DNA from: F23-D06 sp963643165
GTDB lineage: Bacteria; Bacteroidota; Bacteroidia; Bacteroidales; WCHB1-69
Assembly (NCBI GenBank): GCA_963643165.1
Contig: CAVIJD010000005.1
Span: forward strand, 15,735-79,734
Reading direction: 5' to 3'
Length of the DNA: 64,000 nucleotides
Below, in pieces: positions 34,045 to 43,510 of the stretch. Made by a program: the position numbers and the translations under genes. How positions within the stretch are numbered: position 1 is the stretch's first letter; the number at the start of each line of letters is the position of its first letter. Under the pieces are notes generated by a model. It saw nothing but the letters and a program-made list of their open reading frames with translations, did no database searches and was not told the origin of the DNA.

Positions 34045-36225
34045 TTAGAGATTATTCAAGATGTATTTGGCCAGTTTCTTGTAGAGGTAGGCGCGGGTGT
34101 TGCCGCCCATGATGAAATGGTTCTTGTTGGGGAAGAAGAACTGGTCGTACTCGACTTCGGCCTCATTGAGGGCTTTCACCAGTTCCATGGCGTTTTGGAA
34201 GTGTACGTTGTCATCGGCGGTGCCGTGGATGAGCAGGTACTTGCCTTGCAGTTTGCTGGCGTAGGTGGTCGGGGAGTTGAGGTCGTAGCCGTCGGGGTTC
34301 TCCTGCGGGGTTCTCATGAAGCGTTCGGTGTAGATGTTGTCATAGTAGCGCCAGTTGGTGACGGGAGCCACGGAGATGGCCATCTTGAAGGCGCCGTCGC
34401 CCCGGAACAGGGAGAGGGCGGAGAGGTAGCCGCCGAAACTCCAGCCCCAGATGCCGATGCGGCTGCCATCCACATAGGGGAGGGTCTTGAGCCAGTTGGC
34501 GGCGGCAATCTGGTCGATGGCTTCGTACTTGCCCATCTGCTGGTATATCACTTTCTTGAAGGCGTCGCCACGGGTGGCAGTGCCGCGGCCATCGACGCAT
34601 ACGGAGATGTAGCCCTGCTGGGCAAGCATCTGATAGAAAGCGAGATCCTGCGCACCCGAGTAGGCGTTCATCACTTGCTGACTGCCGGGACCGCCATAGC
34701 AGTTCATCATGACCGGGTATTTCTTGGACGGGTCAAAGTCGATGGGCTTCAGCATCCAGCCGTACAGCTCTACGCCGTCGGCCGTGGTGAAACGGATGAT
34801 CTCGCGCTTGGCGAAGCCGTAGTCGTCCATGGTCTTCTGCACGCCATGGTTGTCGTTGAGCACACGCAACTCTTTGCCGGCGGCGTTGCGGATGGAGTAT
34901 TGCGGCAGCACGTTGAGCGAGGAATAGACGTTGCGGTAGAAATGGCCGTTAGGACTGAAGTCGGTGCTGTTCCAGCCGTCGCCGCTGCTGAGCATCTTTT
35001 TCTTCTTGCCCTCAAAGTTGATGAGGTAGAGGTCCCGGTTCAACACGTGGCTCTCGTTGGAGAGATAGTAGATCTGCTGCTTGTCTTCGTTGACGTATTG
35101 GATCTCGTTCACTTCCCAGTTGCCGGAGGTCAACTGTTTGATTTCGCCGCCGAAGGTTACTTTGTAGATGTGGTTGAATCCGTCCCTCTCAGAGGTGACA
35201 ATCATCGTCTTGCTGTCTTTGAGGAAATAATAGTTGTCGGTGACGTCGAGCCACTTTTCGTTCTGGTCGGTATAGATGATGTCTTGCGTGCCCGTGAGGG
35301 TGTTGTAGCGGATGAAGTCGAGGCGGTTTTGGTGGCGGTTGAGTTTGAGGATCACGGCGTCACGGCTGTTGGGGAGCCAATAGACGCGCGGGAAGTAGCA
35401 GTTGCTGTTGTCGCCGAGGTCTATTTTGGTAAGCTTGCCGCTGTTGAGGTCATAGACAAAGACATCTACCAGCGAGTTGTCTTCGCCGGCTTTCGGGTAT
35501 TTGTATTTGAAGTCGGTGGGGTAGAGACTGTCGTAGAGGGCGAAGTTGTACTCTTTGACGCGGCGTTCGTCGAAACGGAGGAACGCGAACTTGGTTCCGT
35601 CGGGCGACCACGAGGCGGCCTGCGACATGTCGAGTTCTTCTTCATACACCCAGTCGGCATAGCCGTTGAGGATGGCGTTCTCCTGCCCGTCGCGGGTGAT
35701 GCGGGTGACTGCGCCTGTGGCCATGTCCTGCACGTAGAGGTTGCACCCCTTGGCAAAAAGCGCGTGCCGGCCGTCTTCCGAAAGTTCGGCAAAGTGCAGT
35801 TTCTCGGTTGTGTCCGACACCATCGTCAGCGTTTTCTTTTCCAGGTCATAGACGTAATAGTAGGCGAGGGTGGAGCGCCGCCAGATGCTTTCCATATCCA
35901 CGGCTATCATCATCCTCTTCTCGTCGTTGGAGAAGGTATAGTCGCTGAGGTTGCCCATCGTCACGCGACCGTCACTGAGGCTTTTCAACTCTTCGTTGCT
36001 GACTATCGTGCCGATGCGGTCGCCGCTGCTGAAACTGTAACGGTCGATGCCGCCGCGCTTCACTACGGTGTAGTCGTCACTGACGGGCATGGCGGTGTAG
36101 CCCGCGACCCCGCGGGGATAGAAAGCGTAAAGGTTCCAGATTTCGTCGATTGTGATTTTCTTGTTTTGTGCCAGACAGCAGAACGCTGAAGTACACAGCA
36201 GAATAAAAAGCAGATGTTTCTTCAT
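34045..36225 (-). CDS. dpp4: Dipeptidyl-peptidase IV (S9B)
   Basis: 726 residues with signal peptide (LLFILLCTSAFCCLA). An N-terminal beta-propeller (DPPIV_N) with repeated strands and YVEEEL-like EEELDMSQAASWSPDGTKFA (the double-Glu substrate-anchor motif) is followed by an alpha/beta hydrolase: GWSFGGY carries the nucleophile Ser, IHGTADDNVHFQNAM the Asp, and FFPNKNHFIMG the His. Cleaves X-Pro dipeptides. It has its own promoter and lies next to dpp11 on the same strand, giving complementary peptide specificities. Confidence 0.95.
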   Translation of the reverse strand: MKKHLLFILLCTSAFCCLAQNKKITIDEIWNLYAFYPRGVAGYTAMPVSDDYTVVKRGGIDRYSFSSGDRIGTIVSNEELKSLSDGRVTMGNLSDYTFSNDEKRMMIAVDMESIWRRSTLAYYYVYDLEKKTLTMVSDTTEKLHFAELSEDGRHALFAKGCNLYVQDMATGAVTRITRDGQENAILNGYADWVYEEELDMSQAASWSPDGTKFAFLRFDERRVKEYNFALYDSLYPTDFKYKYPKAGEDNSLVDVFVYDLNSGKLTKIDLGDNSNCYFPRVYWLPNSRDAVILKLNRHQNRLDFIRYNTLTGTQDIIYTDQNEKWLDVTDNYYFLKDSKTMIVTSERDGFNHIYKVTFGGEIKQLTSGNWEVNEIQYVNEDKQQIYYLSNESHVLNRDLYLINFEGKKKKMLSSGDGWNSTDFSPNGHFYRNVYSSLNVLPQYSIRNAAGKELRVLNDNHGVQKTMDDYGFAKREIIRFTTADGVELYGWMLKPIDFDPSKKYPVMMNCYGGPGSQQVMNAYSGAQDLAFYQMLAQQGYISVCVDGRGTATRGDAFKKVIYQQMGKYEAIDQIAAANWLKTLPYVDGSRIGIWGWSFGGYLSALSLFRGDGAFKMAISVAPVTNWRYYDNIYTERFMRTPQENPDGYDLNSPTTYASKLQGKYLLIHGTADDNVHFQNAMELVKALNEAEVEYDQFFFPNKNHFIMGGNTRAYLYKKLAKYILNNL

Positions 36226-36247
36226 TTACTCGTTGATTTTAGAGCCG

Positions 36248-36255
36248 CAAAAGTA
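36248..36255 (-). promoter_or_regulatory. -7 promoter element for dpp4
   Basis: TACTTTTG on the minus strand, 22 bp before the ATG. Confidence 0.6.
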
Positions 36256-36340
36256 CTAAAAAAATAGTGAAGCGTATCTTGTGGCAAAAGAGCGTGGCAA
36301 AATCGGCTGTCACGCTCCGGGGCGGTTTGCCTCTTTTTTG

Positions 36341-36348
36341 TATATTTG
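36341..36348 (+). promoter_or_regulatory. -7 promoter element for pgi
   Basis: TATATTTG, 38 bp before the pgi ATG. Confidence 0.6.
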
Positions 36349-36386
36349 CCGCCGTTTTATTATAATATGTTTAAAAACAATAGACT

Positions 36387-37688
36387 ATGAAACTTGATTG
36401 TCAGAATGTACAGTTTGCCGTCTCTCAGGCAACGATGAATGAAAACGCTCCCCAAGCGGTGGCTGCTTACCAAACGACCGTCGGCAAAACCGGACGAGGC
36501 AATGATTTTCTCGGCTGGCTCGACCTGCCCGTCACGGTGTCAGACCAAGAGTTGGAAACCATCGAGAACTGTGCGCGTTCTCTTTCGGCCATAGCACAGA
36601 CGGTGGTGGTTGTCGGCATCGGCGGCTCCTATCTGGGCGCGCGTGCCGTCATCGAGGCCCTGCAACACAGCTTCAGGCCTATGGTGGAAGAGAAAACGCC
36701 GCTTATACTGTATGCCGGCAACAATATGAGCGAAGACTATCTCCACGATCTGCTGGATGTGCTGGAGAACCGCGACTATGCGCTGGTGGTCATTTCCAAG
36801 TCGGGCACCACGACTGAACCGGCCATCGCCTTCCGCATCCTCAAGGAGCATTGCGAGCGCAAATACGGCAAGGAGGATGCCCGCCGCCGCATCGTGGCCA
36901 TCACCGACCGGGCCCGCGGCGCCCTCAAGTCCATCGCTGACCAAGAGGGCTATGCACAGTTCGTCATCCCCGACAATGTGGGCGGCCGCTATTCTGTGCT
37001 CACGCCCGTAGGACTGCTCCCCATAGCCATAGCCGGCTTTTCAATACGTAAACTTATGCAAGGCGCGGCTGAAATGAGACAGCAACTGTTGGCCGAGACC
37101 AGCATTGACCGGAATCCCGCCATGCAGTATGCCCTGCTCCGTAACCTGCTCTATGATGCCGGCTACAAGATTGAACTGATGACCTCCTTTGAGCCTAAAT
37201 TGTACTATTTTATCGAATGGTTCAAACAACTCTTCGGCGAGAGCGAGGGCAAAGAACAGAAAGGCATATTCCCCGCCGGGGCCGTGTTCTCCACCGACCT
37301 CCATTCGTTGGGACAATATATCCAAGAGGGTACACGACAACTGTTTGAAACCATCCTTACTGTCGAAAAGCCACAGCAGGAGGTGCCCATACCGTATGAC
37401 CCACAAGACATTGACGGTCTCAACTACCTGCAGCACCGTTCTGTACACGAAATCTGCCACATTGCCCAGAAAGGCACGGCACAGGCACACCTCGACGGCA
37501 AAACGCCCAACCTCTCCATCACCGTGCCGGAAATCAGCGAGCACACGCTGGGCGAGCTGATCTTTTTCTTCGAGTTCAGCTGCGCCGTCAGCGGCTATAT
37601 GCTCGATGTCAACCCCTTTGACCAGCCGGGCGTGGAGGCCTACAAGCACAACATGTTCGTGCTCCTTGGCAAACCGGGCGTGAAATAA
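36387..37688 (+). CDS. pgi: Glucose-6-phosphate isomerase
   Basis: 433 residues, the compact bacterial form. Interconverts glucose 6-phosphate and fructose 6-phosphate. VVGIGGSYLGARAVIEAL near residue 73-90, ISKSGTTTEPAIAFRIL near 134-150 and FPAGAVFSTDLHSLGQYIQE near 292-311 are family signatures; the C-terminal catalytic lysine region is in PGVEAYKHNMF. Followed 38 bp later by the symporter gene. Confidence 0.96.
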   Translation: MKLDCQNVQFAVSQATMNENAPQAVAAYQTTVGKTGRGNDFLGWLDLPVTVSDQELETIENCARSLSAIAQTVVVVGIGGSYLGARAVIEALQHSFRPMVEEKTPLILYAGNNMSEDYLHDLLDVLENRDYALVVISKSGTTTEPAIAFRILKEHCERKYGKEDARRRIVAITDRARGALKSIADQEGYAQFVIPDNVGGRYSVLTPVGLLPIAIAGFSIRKLMQGAAEMRQQLLAETSIDRNPAMQYALLRNLLYDAGYKIELMTSFEPKLYYFIEWFKQLFGESEGKEQKGIFPAGAVFSTDLHSLGQYIQEGTRQLFETILTVEKPQQEVPIPYDPQDIDGLNYLQHRSVHEICHIAQKGTAQAHLDGKTPNLSITVPEISEHTLGELIFFFEFSCAVSGYMLDVNPFDQPGVEAYKHNMFVLLGKPGVK

Positions 37689-37726
37689 AACTGAACCTAT
37701 TTTTATTATTGTAACAGACAGACTTG

Positions 37727-39196
37727 ATGCACACGTTCATCTTCGTTTTTTTCGTCCTTTACGTCATACTGCTTTTTATTATCACCGGCATCACCTCGCG
37801 CAAGGCCGACAACAGCACTTACTTCACGGGCAACCGCAAGTCACCGTGGTTTGTGGTGGCTTACGGCATGATCGGGAGTTCGCTCTCCGGCGTCACGTTC
37901 ATGTCGGTGCCCGGTGATGTATATACCACGCAGTTCACCTACCTCGGGGTCGTCATCGGCTATATACTGGGCTATATCCTCATCGCCCAGATGCTGTTGC
38001 CGCTCTATTACCGCACTAACGTCACCTCCATATACGAGTACCTCGGACAGCGCATAGGCAACGAGGCGCACAAAACCGGCTCTGTGCTCTTTTTTATATC
38101 GCGGCTGTTAGGTTCTGCGCTTCGTATGTATTTGGTAATCTTTGTGTTGCAGGTTTTTGTGTTTGACGGGTGGAATATCCCGATCTGGCTCACGTCTGTC
38201 GTCATGATTGTCATCATCCTGCTCTATACTTTCCGGGCCGGGCTCAAGACTGTAGTGTGGACTGACTTGTTGCAGACTACCTTCCTCATCGCGGCGTTGG
38301 TGATAACAATCGTATTCCTGCTCAATCACATGGGCGGATCGTTCGCAGACATCTGGCAGCAGATGGCCACCGCCGGCAAGGGGGGCGCCGATTGCCGCAC
38401 CGTCTTCAACACTGACTGGCGCAACAACAGCTATTTCCTCAAACAGATCTTCGGCGGCATGTTCATAACTATAGCCATGACGGGGCTCGACCAGGACATG
38501 ATGCAGAAGAACCTGTCGTGCAAGACCCTGAAAGACGCGCAGCGCAACATGTTTTCCTTTACCTCTATCTTGGTGGTAGTCAATATCTTGTTCTTAGTGT
38601 TAGGCGGTATGTTGCTCGTGTTTGCGCAGAGCCAGGGCATCGACATCGCCTCCATGCCCACCGACCGCATCTATCCCGAGATCGCTTTCAACTATCTGGG
38701 CAAAGCGGGAGCATTAGTCTTCATCTTCGGGCTAATCTCGGCGGGCTTCTCTTCAGCCGACGGCACCTTCACCGCCCTTACCACCACTGTATGTTACGAC
38801 ATCCTGAAAATCGAGAAACGTTATCCTGACGCGCACCGGCAGACGGTGGTGCGCCGCGTGGTGCATTTGGTCATCTCCGCGCTCTTCTTGGGGGTCATCA
38901 TCATCGCCTCGAGCCATCACAACGATGCCTTGATTCGCATCATCTTCATGGTGGCGTCATACACCTATGGCCCGTTGCTCGGTCTCTTTGCATTTGGCAT
39001 CTTCACCAAGCGTGAGATTCCGCAGAAACGGCGTTTCATGGTCCCCGTGATTTCCGTGGCGGTGCCGGTACTATGTTATATATTGTCAAAAAACTCCGTC
39101 AACTGGCTGTGCGGGTATAAGTTCGGCTACGAGTTGCTCATTGTGAACGGCCTTCTTGTCTTCGTGTCCCTGTTGGCGGTCAGCAAGAAAAGATAG
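37727..39196 (+). CDS. Sodium:solute symporter family protein
   Basis: 489 residues, about 13 membrane segments, SSS family (LeuT fold, Na+-coupled uptake). Typical features are GMIGSSLSGVTFMSVPGDVY in segment 2, TFRAGLKTVVWTDLLQTTF (the SSS signature) and a late NYLGKAGALVFIFGLISAGF followed by SSADGTFTALTTT, where the Ser/Thr pair forms the Na2 site. The ATG at 37727 is preferred over the TTG one codon upstream. The substrate is unknown; the family includes sugar, sialic acid, proline and pantothenate carriers. It could be co-transcribed with pgi. Confidence 0.92.
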   Translation: MHTFIFVFFVLYVILLFIITGITSRKADNSTYFTGNRKSPWFVVAYGMIGSSLSGVTFMSVPGDVYTTQFTYLGVVIGYILGYILIAQMLLPLYYRTNVTSIYEYLGQRIGNEAHKTGSVLFFISRLLGSALRMYLVIFVLQVFVFDGWNIPIWLTSVVMIVIILLYTFRAGLKTVVWTDLLQTTFLIAALVITIVFLLNHMGGSFADIWQQMATAGKGGADCRTVFNTDWRNNSYFLKQIFGGMFITIAMTGLDQDMMQKNLSCKTLKDAQRNMFSFTSILVVVNILFLVLGGMLLVFAQSQGIDIASMPTDRIYPEIAFNYLGKAGALVFIFGLISAGFSSADGTFTALTTTVCYDILKIEKRYPDAHRQTVVRRVVHLVISALFLGVIIIASSHHNDALIRIIFMVASYTYGPLLGLFAFGIFTKREIPQKRRFMVPVISVAVPVLCYILSKNSVNWLCGYKFGYELLIVNGLLVFVSLLAVSKKR

Positions 39197-39330
39197 TCCG
39201 CGGCGCACGAGGGCACCTTGTGTTCGCCGCTTTGCTGACATTTGGCAAAGCCGAAAACTAAAAAACCTTATTCGTCTTCGGGACATTGAGAAGCAAGCAT
39301 GATGGCTTTGCGGTTGTTTTTATCCAGTCC

Positions 39331-39954
39331 TCAAACCCCAAGCACCCTGACGTCGCCTTTGCCCTCGCGCACGACTACGATGCTGTCGCCCGTGCAGTCG
39401 ATGACGGTGGAGGGCACGTTGCCGCCAAAACCGCCGTCAATGACGATGTCAACCATCTTCTCGTAACGCTCGTGGATGAGCTCGGGGTCGGTGGTGTATT
39501 CGATGATCTCGTCGTCGTCTTTGATGGAGGCTGACAAGATGGGATGCCCCAACTGCCGCACTATTTCCAGTATGATGTTGTTGTCGGGCACGCGCACACC
39601 TACGGTCTTTTTGTTGCTCTGCAGCAACTTGGGCACGTTGTTGTTGGCCTCCAAGATGAAGGTGTAAGGTCCGGGCAACGCCTTTTTCATCGTCTTGAAC
39701 AAGGTGTTAGAGATGGGCTTGGCAAAGTCGGAAAGATGACTCAGGTCGGAGCAGATGAAGGTCATGGAGCTCTTTTTCTTCTTGTCCCCTAACAATTCCG
39801 CGATTCTCTCTACGCTCTTCTGCTTGAAGATGTCACACCCGATGCCGTAGATGGTGTCGGTAGGGTAAATGACGATGCCCCCGTCGCGCAAACATTGCAC
39901 TACTTTGTCGATGAAACGCTGGTTCGGATTCTCAGGATATATTTTAAGTATCAT
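39331..39954 (-). CDS. Sua5/YciO/YrdC family protein
   Basis: 207 residues. The YrdC-like fold binds ATP, threonine and bicarbonate to make threonylcarbamoyl-AMP for t6A tRNA modification. YPTDTIYGIGCDIF near residue 30-43, KKKSSMTFICSDLSHLSDFA near 59-78, LPGPYTFIL near 93-101 and VGVRVPDNNI. The protein lacks the extra C-terminal Sua5 domain and looks like the YciO branch, whose activity is less certain. It lies just downstream of the SRP RNA gene and may be read from the same promoter. Confidence 0.9.
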   Translation of the reverse strand: MILKIYPENPNQRFIDKVVQCLRDGGIVIYPTDTIYGIGCDIFKQKSVERIAELLGDKKKKSSMTFICSDLSHLSDFAKPISNTLFKTMKKALPGPYTFILEANNNVPKLLQSNKKTVGVRVPDNNIILEIVRQLGHPILSASIKDDDEIIEYTTDPELIHERYEKMVDIVIDGGFGGNVPSTVIDCTGDSIVVVREGKGDVRVLGV

Positions 39955-39975
39955 AGTTACAATAAAAGGGCAAAT

Positions 39976-40080
39976 AAAAAAGGGTAAGCTACTTGTATCG
40001 CATCGCTACAACCTACATGCCCTTGCTGTATTCCTACCCTGGGGGAGTTAGTAGGGAGCAGATCGTACAAGACTTACCCG
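39976..40080 (-). ncRNA. ffs: Signal recognition particle RNA (4.5S-like)
   Basis: RNA core 39982-40080, with the following T-run to 39976. The ends pair (GGGUAAG with CUUACCC, then CUUGUA with UACAAG) to form one long hairpin. The apical part is CCCCCAGGGUAGGAAUACAG then CAAGGG: a GGAA tetraloop closed by GUA/UAC above a symmetric loop with CAGG on one side and AGCA on the other, the binding site of the Ffh M domain. The closing stem followed by UUUUUU is also the terminator. The size of about 99 nt is that of bacterial small SRP RNA. It guides Ffh to signal sequences on ribosomes. Confidence 0.92.
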
Positions 40081-40084
40081 GCCG

Positions 40085-40092
40085 CAAAAGTA
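40085..40092 (-). promoter_or_regulatory. -7 promoter element for the SRP RNA gene
   Basis: TACTTTTG on the minus strand, placed so that transcription starts at about 40079-40080, exactly the predicted 5' end of the RNA. Confidence 0.75.
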
Positions 40093-40113
40093 TAAAAAAA
40101 AGCGAACGGTTCG

Positions 40114-41529
40114 TCAGTATCCCAAAATTTTAAGCATCGACTTGTAACTCTGTTCTTTAGCGAACAGTTTGGTGCATATTTCACCGTCTTCGTCACGATA
40201 AATGATGATGTGTTTGGGAGCGGGAGTCATGCAATGTTGTATTCCGCCGTAGCCTCCGAGCGCCTCCTGGTAAGCGCCGGTGTTGAAGAGCCCGATGTAC
40301 TGGATTTCGTCGGTGTCTTCGTACGGATACTCCTCCGACACGATGCGGGGCAGGAAGACGGCGTTGAGGTGCGCCTCGGAGTTGTAGTAGTCGTGACTGT
40401 CGCAGGTGAGGCCGCCCAAGAAGACACGTTCGTACTCGCGGTCCCAATGGTTGATGGCCAGTATGATGAACTGCTGGTTGATGGCCCACGAGTCGGGCAG
40501 GGTGGTCATGAAGGAACTGTCAATCATGTTCCACAACTCGCGGTCGTTCTGCCGTTTCTGCTGCAGCACGGAGAAGAGCACGCCGCTTGCCTCGCCGACG
40601 GTGAAGGAACCGAACTCGGTGAAGATGTCCGGCTCTTCTACGCCCTCGCGGTTGCAGATCTGCTTGATCTGCGACACAATCTCTTCGGCCATGTACTCAT
40701 AGTCGTACTCGAACGACAGACTGTTTTTGATGGGGAAGCCGCCGCCGATGTTGAGCGAGTCGAGTTCGGGCGAGATTTTCTTGAGGTCACAGTACAGGTT
40801 CACGCACTTGGTGAGCTCGTTCCAATAGTAGGCGGTGTCGTTGATGCCCGTGTTGATGAAGAAATGCAGCATCTTGAGCTCGAACTTGGGGTTGTTCTTT
40901 ATCTTTTCCTGATAGAAGGGCAATATGTCGTTGTAGCGGATGCCGAGCCGCGAGGTGTAGAACTCAAACCGAGGCTCCTCCTCGGCGGCAATCCGTATCC
41001 CGATGTTGCATTTGGTCTGGATGTTCTTGTCTAATAAGTCGAACTCTTTCTTGCTGTCCAAAACGGGTATGGTGTTCACAAATCCTTTCTCTAACATCGA
41101 CGAGATGTTGTCAATGTAGGGCTGACGCTTGAATCCGTTGCAGATGATGTAGTTGTCTTTCTGAAACTGACCGCTGTCGTGCAAGGTCTCGATCAGGTTC
41201 AGGTCGAAGGCCGATGAGGTCTCTAAATGCACGTCGTTTTTCAATACTTCGGAAAGCACAAACTCGAAATGCGAACTCTTGGTGCAATAACAGTAATGGT
41301 AACTGCCTTTGTAGTCGGACTTCGCGATGGCGACATTGAACCACCTTTTCGCTTTCTGTATGTTCTGCGATATCTTGGGCAAATAGGTGATCTTGAGCGG
41401 CGTGCCGTATTGCTTGATGATGTCCATGAGGGGCACGTCGTTGAAAAGCAATTCGTTGTCTTCAACGTTGAACTCTTCCTGCGGAAATTCGTAGGTTTGC
41501 GAGATGAGGTCGATGTACTTGGTTTTCAT
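40114..41529 (-). CDS. Arginine decarboxylase-like PLP enzyme (fold III)
   Basis: 471 residues from ATG 41529. Orn/DAP/Arg decarboxylase family 2: PLP lysine in YHYCYCTKSSHFEF near residue 77-90, phosphate-binding GGGFP, EFGSFTVGEASG (place of the EPGR-type loop) and catalytic-Cys motif TCDSHDYYN at the C-terminal third. Much shorter than E. coli SpeA (about 660 residues). In Bacteroidota such proteins are usually named arginine decarboxylase and start polyamine synthesis, but another basic amino acid or a carboxynorspermidine-type substrate is possible. A 57-codon upstream extension crosses the promoter and is not coding. Confidence 0.85.
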   Translation of the reverse strand: MKTKYIDLISQTYEFPQEEFNVEDNELLFNDVPLMDIIKQYGTPLKITYLPKISQNIQKAKRWFNVAIAKSDYKGSYHYCYCTKSSHFEFVLSEVLKNDVHLETSSAFDLNLIETLHDSGQFQKDNYIICNGFKRQPYIDNISSMLEKGFVNTIPVLDSKKEFDLLDKNIQTKCNIGIRIAAEEEPRFEFYTSRLGIRYNDILPFYQEKIKNNPKFELKMLHFFINTGINDTAYYWNELTKCVNLYCDLKKISPELDSLNIGGGFPIKNSLSFEYDYEYMAEEIVSQIKQICNREGVEEPDIFTEFGSFTVGEASGVLFSVLQQKRQNDRELWNMIDSSFMTTLPDSWAINQQFIILAINHWDREYERVFLGGLTCDSHDYYNSEAHLNAVFLPRIVSEEYPYEDTDEIQYIGLFNTGAYQEALGGYGGIQHCMTPAPKHIIIYRDEDGEICTKLFAKEQSYKSMLKILGY

Positions 41530-41558
41530 TTTTGAATCCGACTGATTTAAATTGGCTG

Positions 41559-41566
41559 CAAAAATA
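41559..41566 (-). promoter_or_regulatory. -7 promoter element for the arginine decarboxylase-like gene
   Basis: TATTTTTG on the minus strand, 29 bp before the chosen ATG; supports that start. Confidence 0.6.
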
Positions 41567-41746
41567 GAAAAAAATGAACTCGAATTGTTTTTTGCCCGAC
41601 AATCCGAGTCGCCCGGATTTTGTTTGTGGTGAAGATAAATGTGCTCCAAATGTCTGTTTTCTGTCTTTTGAGGGTTTGATTCTCCTTTCTTTTCTGTCAA
41701 TTTCGCTCCATTTGAATTGCAACAAACACATTTATGCTATTTTTTG

Positions 41747-41754
41747 TATTTTTG
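41747..41754 (+). promoter_or_regulatory. -7 promoter element for the nadE operon
   Basis: TATTTTTG, 40 bp before the nadE ATG. Confidence 0.6.
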
Positions 41755-41794
41755 CCGTCTCTCTGAAAAAAATTAATTTTGTTTAACTTGCTTT

Positions 41795-42640
41795 ATGACA
41801 ATACCAGATAAAAACTATTTCCCGTTTCTCGCCGGTGAGGAGGCTATGCATGATTTGACCCTCCGCATCAGAGATGTTATGATGCGATATGTCGAGAATA
41901 GTCACCTGAAGTCGCTTGTTTTGGGCATCTCGGGCGGCATCGACAGCGCTTTGTGTGCCGCACTGCTGAAGCCCGTCTGCGAAGATCTCCACATTCCGCT
42001 CATAGGCCGCTCTATCACGATCGAGACGAATCACGACGATGAAATTGCCCGCTCTATCGCGGTGGGCGAGGCTTTCTGCCACGATTTTCAGCACCTTGAC
42101 TTGACAGATGCCTATTTCGAGAACCGCAAACTGCTGGTGAACCTCGATGACACACACCTTTCAAAGATGCGCCAAGGCAACATGAAAGCCCGCATGCGTA
42201 TGTTGGTGCTGTTTGACCTGGCCCAGCTGCACCACGGCATGGTGGTCTCTACCGACAATTACACGGAATACTTGACGGGCTTCTGGACGCTGCACGGCGA
42301 TGTGGGCGACTACGCGCCAATCCAACACCTCTGGAAGACGGAGGTCTATGCACTTTCCACATTCCTGCTTGGTGAGGAGAACGAACAACAACGCCGCGCC
42401 CTGCAGTCGTGCATCGATGCGACTCCCGTGGATGGACTCGGCATCAGCAAAAGCGACTGCGACCAGTTGGGCGTGCCTAATTATTTTGAGGCAGACCGCA
42501 TCTTCGCAAGATTCTTCAGCGGAGACAACTCCTTGTGCGACCATACGCTCATCAAACGCTATTTTGCCTCAGAATACAAACGGCACAATCCCGCCAACAT
42601 TTCACGTTCCGTGCTCATTGGCGATGAACAAAACCAATAA
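41795..42640 (+). CDS. nadE: NAD+ synthetase, ammonia-dependent type
   Basis: 281 residues. Last step of NAD synthesis: deamido-NAD + ATP + ammonia to NAD. The PP-loop SGGIDSALCAALL lies near residue 47-59, QGNMKARMRMLVLFDLA and VSTDNYTEYLTGFWTLHGD further on are the NaAD and ATP contacts. No glutaminase domain is present, so free ammonia is the likely nitrogen donor. First of four closely spaced genes (gaps of 10, 20 and 22 bp). Confidence 0.95.
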   Translation: MTIPDKNYFPFLAGEEAMHDLTLRIRDVMMRYVENSHLKSLVLGISGGIDSALCAALLKPVCEDLHIPLIGRSITIETNHDDEIARSIAVGEAFCHDFQHLDLTDAYFENRKLLVNLDDTHLSKMRQGNMKARMRMLVLFDLAQLHHGMVVSTDNYTEYLTGFWTLHGDVGDYAPIQHLWKTEVYALSTFLLGEENEQQRRALQSCIDATPVDGLGISKSDCDQLGVPNYFEADRIFARFFSGDNSLCDHTLIKRYFASEYKRHNPANISRSVLIGDEQNQ

Positions 42641-42650
42641 TTCCACAACG

Positions 42651-43490
42651 ATGTCTTCCACATTGATTATTGATGCCGGTGCCACGAAGACTGCTTTCGC
42701 ACTGGTTGAAGACCGTTCAGTTGTCTGCACGTACAAGGGCGCGGGCATCAATCCTAACTATTGCTCCGATGATGCGATAAACAAGGTTCTGTCCTCTTTT
42801 ATGACACAGAACAAGGTGTCGCACGTGTCGCATGTTCACTATTACGGAGCGGGATGTGCCTCGGCGGAGAATGCCGGCCGGATAGGCTGCCTGCTGCAAG
42901 ACTTTTATCCCGATGCCGTCGTTTCCGTTTGTTCAGACCTGATGGCAGTTTGCCGCGCGTTGAGCAACAACAAGTCTTCTATTGTGGCCATATTGGGCAC
43001 GGGCGCCGCCACTTGCCAGTTTGACGGCCGTTCGGTCGTGGCGCGTGCCCCCTCCTTGGGCTATATGCTCGGCGATGAGGGCAGCGGAACCTATCTGGGC
43101 AAGCAACTTGTGACGGCTTTCATGCGGAATGAACTCCCCGCAAGCCTTTCCGCCGAACTGCGCAAACAATACAACCTCTCATTCGACAAGGCTATCCGGC
43201 GCATCTACAGTGAGCCGTCGCCTAACCTTTTCTTTTCCTCTTTGGCACCGTTTGTCTCCCAACATCTCGACGACCCGTTTGTGCTACAGATGGCTACGGA
43301 GAGCTTCCGCCGGTTCTTCGCAGTGCAGAAAGTCTGCTACGAAGAGAGCGAAACACTGCCCTGGATGCTCTCGGGGGCGGTGGCTTTCAACTTCCGGGAG
43401 GTGGTGCAAGCGGCTGCCGCCGAAGAGAATTGCCACGTCCAGACGATCGTAGAGTCGCCGATGGAGTCGCTGGTGAGGTATCATTTTTAA
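42651..43490 (+). CDS. BadF/BadG-type ATPase, N-acetylglucosamine kinase-like
   Basis: 279 residues of the ASKHA superfamily. Phosphate-1 motif LIIDAGATKTAFAL at residues 5-18, phosphate-2 VAILGTGAATC near 105-115, and GYMLGDEGSGTYLGKQL near 132-148 match the BcrAD_BadFG/GlcNAc kinase group. The sugar substrate is not proven by sequence. ATG 42651 comes 10 bp after the nadE stop; a longer overlapping frame through nadE is a shadow. Confidence 0.87.
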   Translation: MSSTLIIDAGATKTAFALVEDRSVVCTYKGAGINPNYCSDDAINKVLSSFMTQNKVSHVSHVHYYGAGCASAENAGRIGCLLQDFYPDAVVSVCSDLMAVCRALSNNKSSIVAILGTGAATCQFDGRSVVARAPSLGYMLGDEGSGTYLGKQLVTAFMRNELPASLSAELRKQYNLSFDKAIRRIYSEPSPNLFFSSLAPFVSQHLDDPFVLQMATESFRRFFAVQKVCYEESETLPWMLSGAVAFNFREVVQAAAAEENCHVQTIVESPMESLVRYHF

Positions 43491-43510
43491 CTATTAGGTC
43501 CTGAAAAATT

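Noticed and set aside
34036..36189. 717-codon plus-strand ORF
   Set aside because: Exact antisense of dpp4; composition is a mirror of the real gene, with Val/Gly/Glu-rich sequence and no fold signature.
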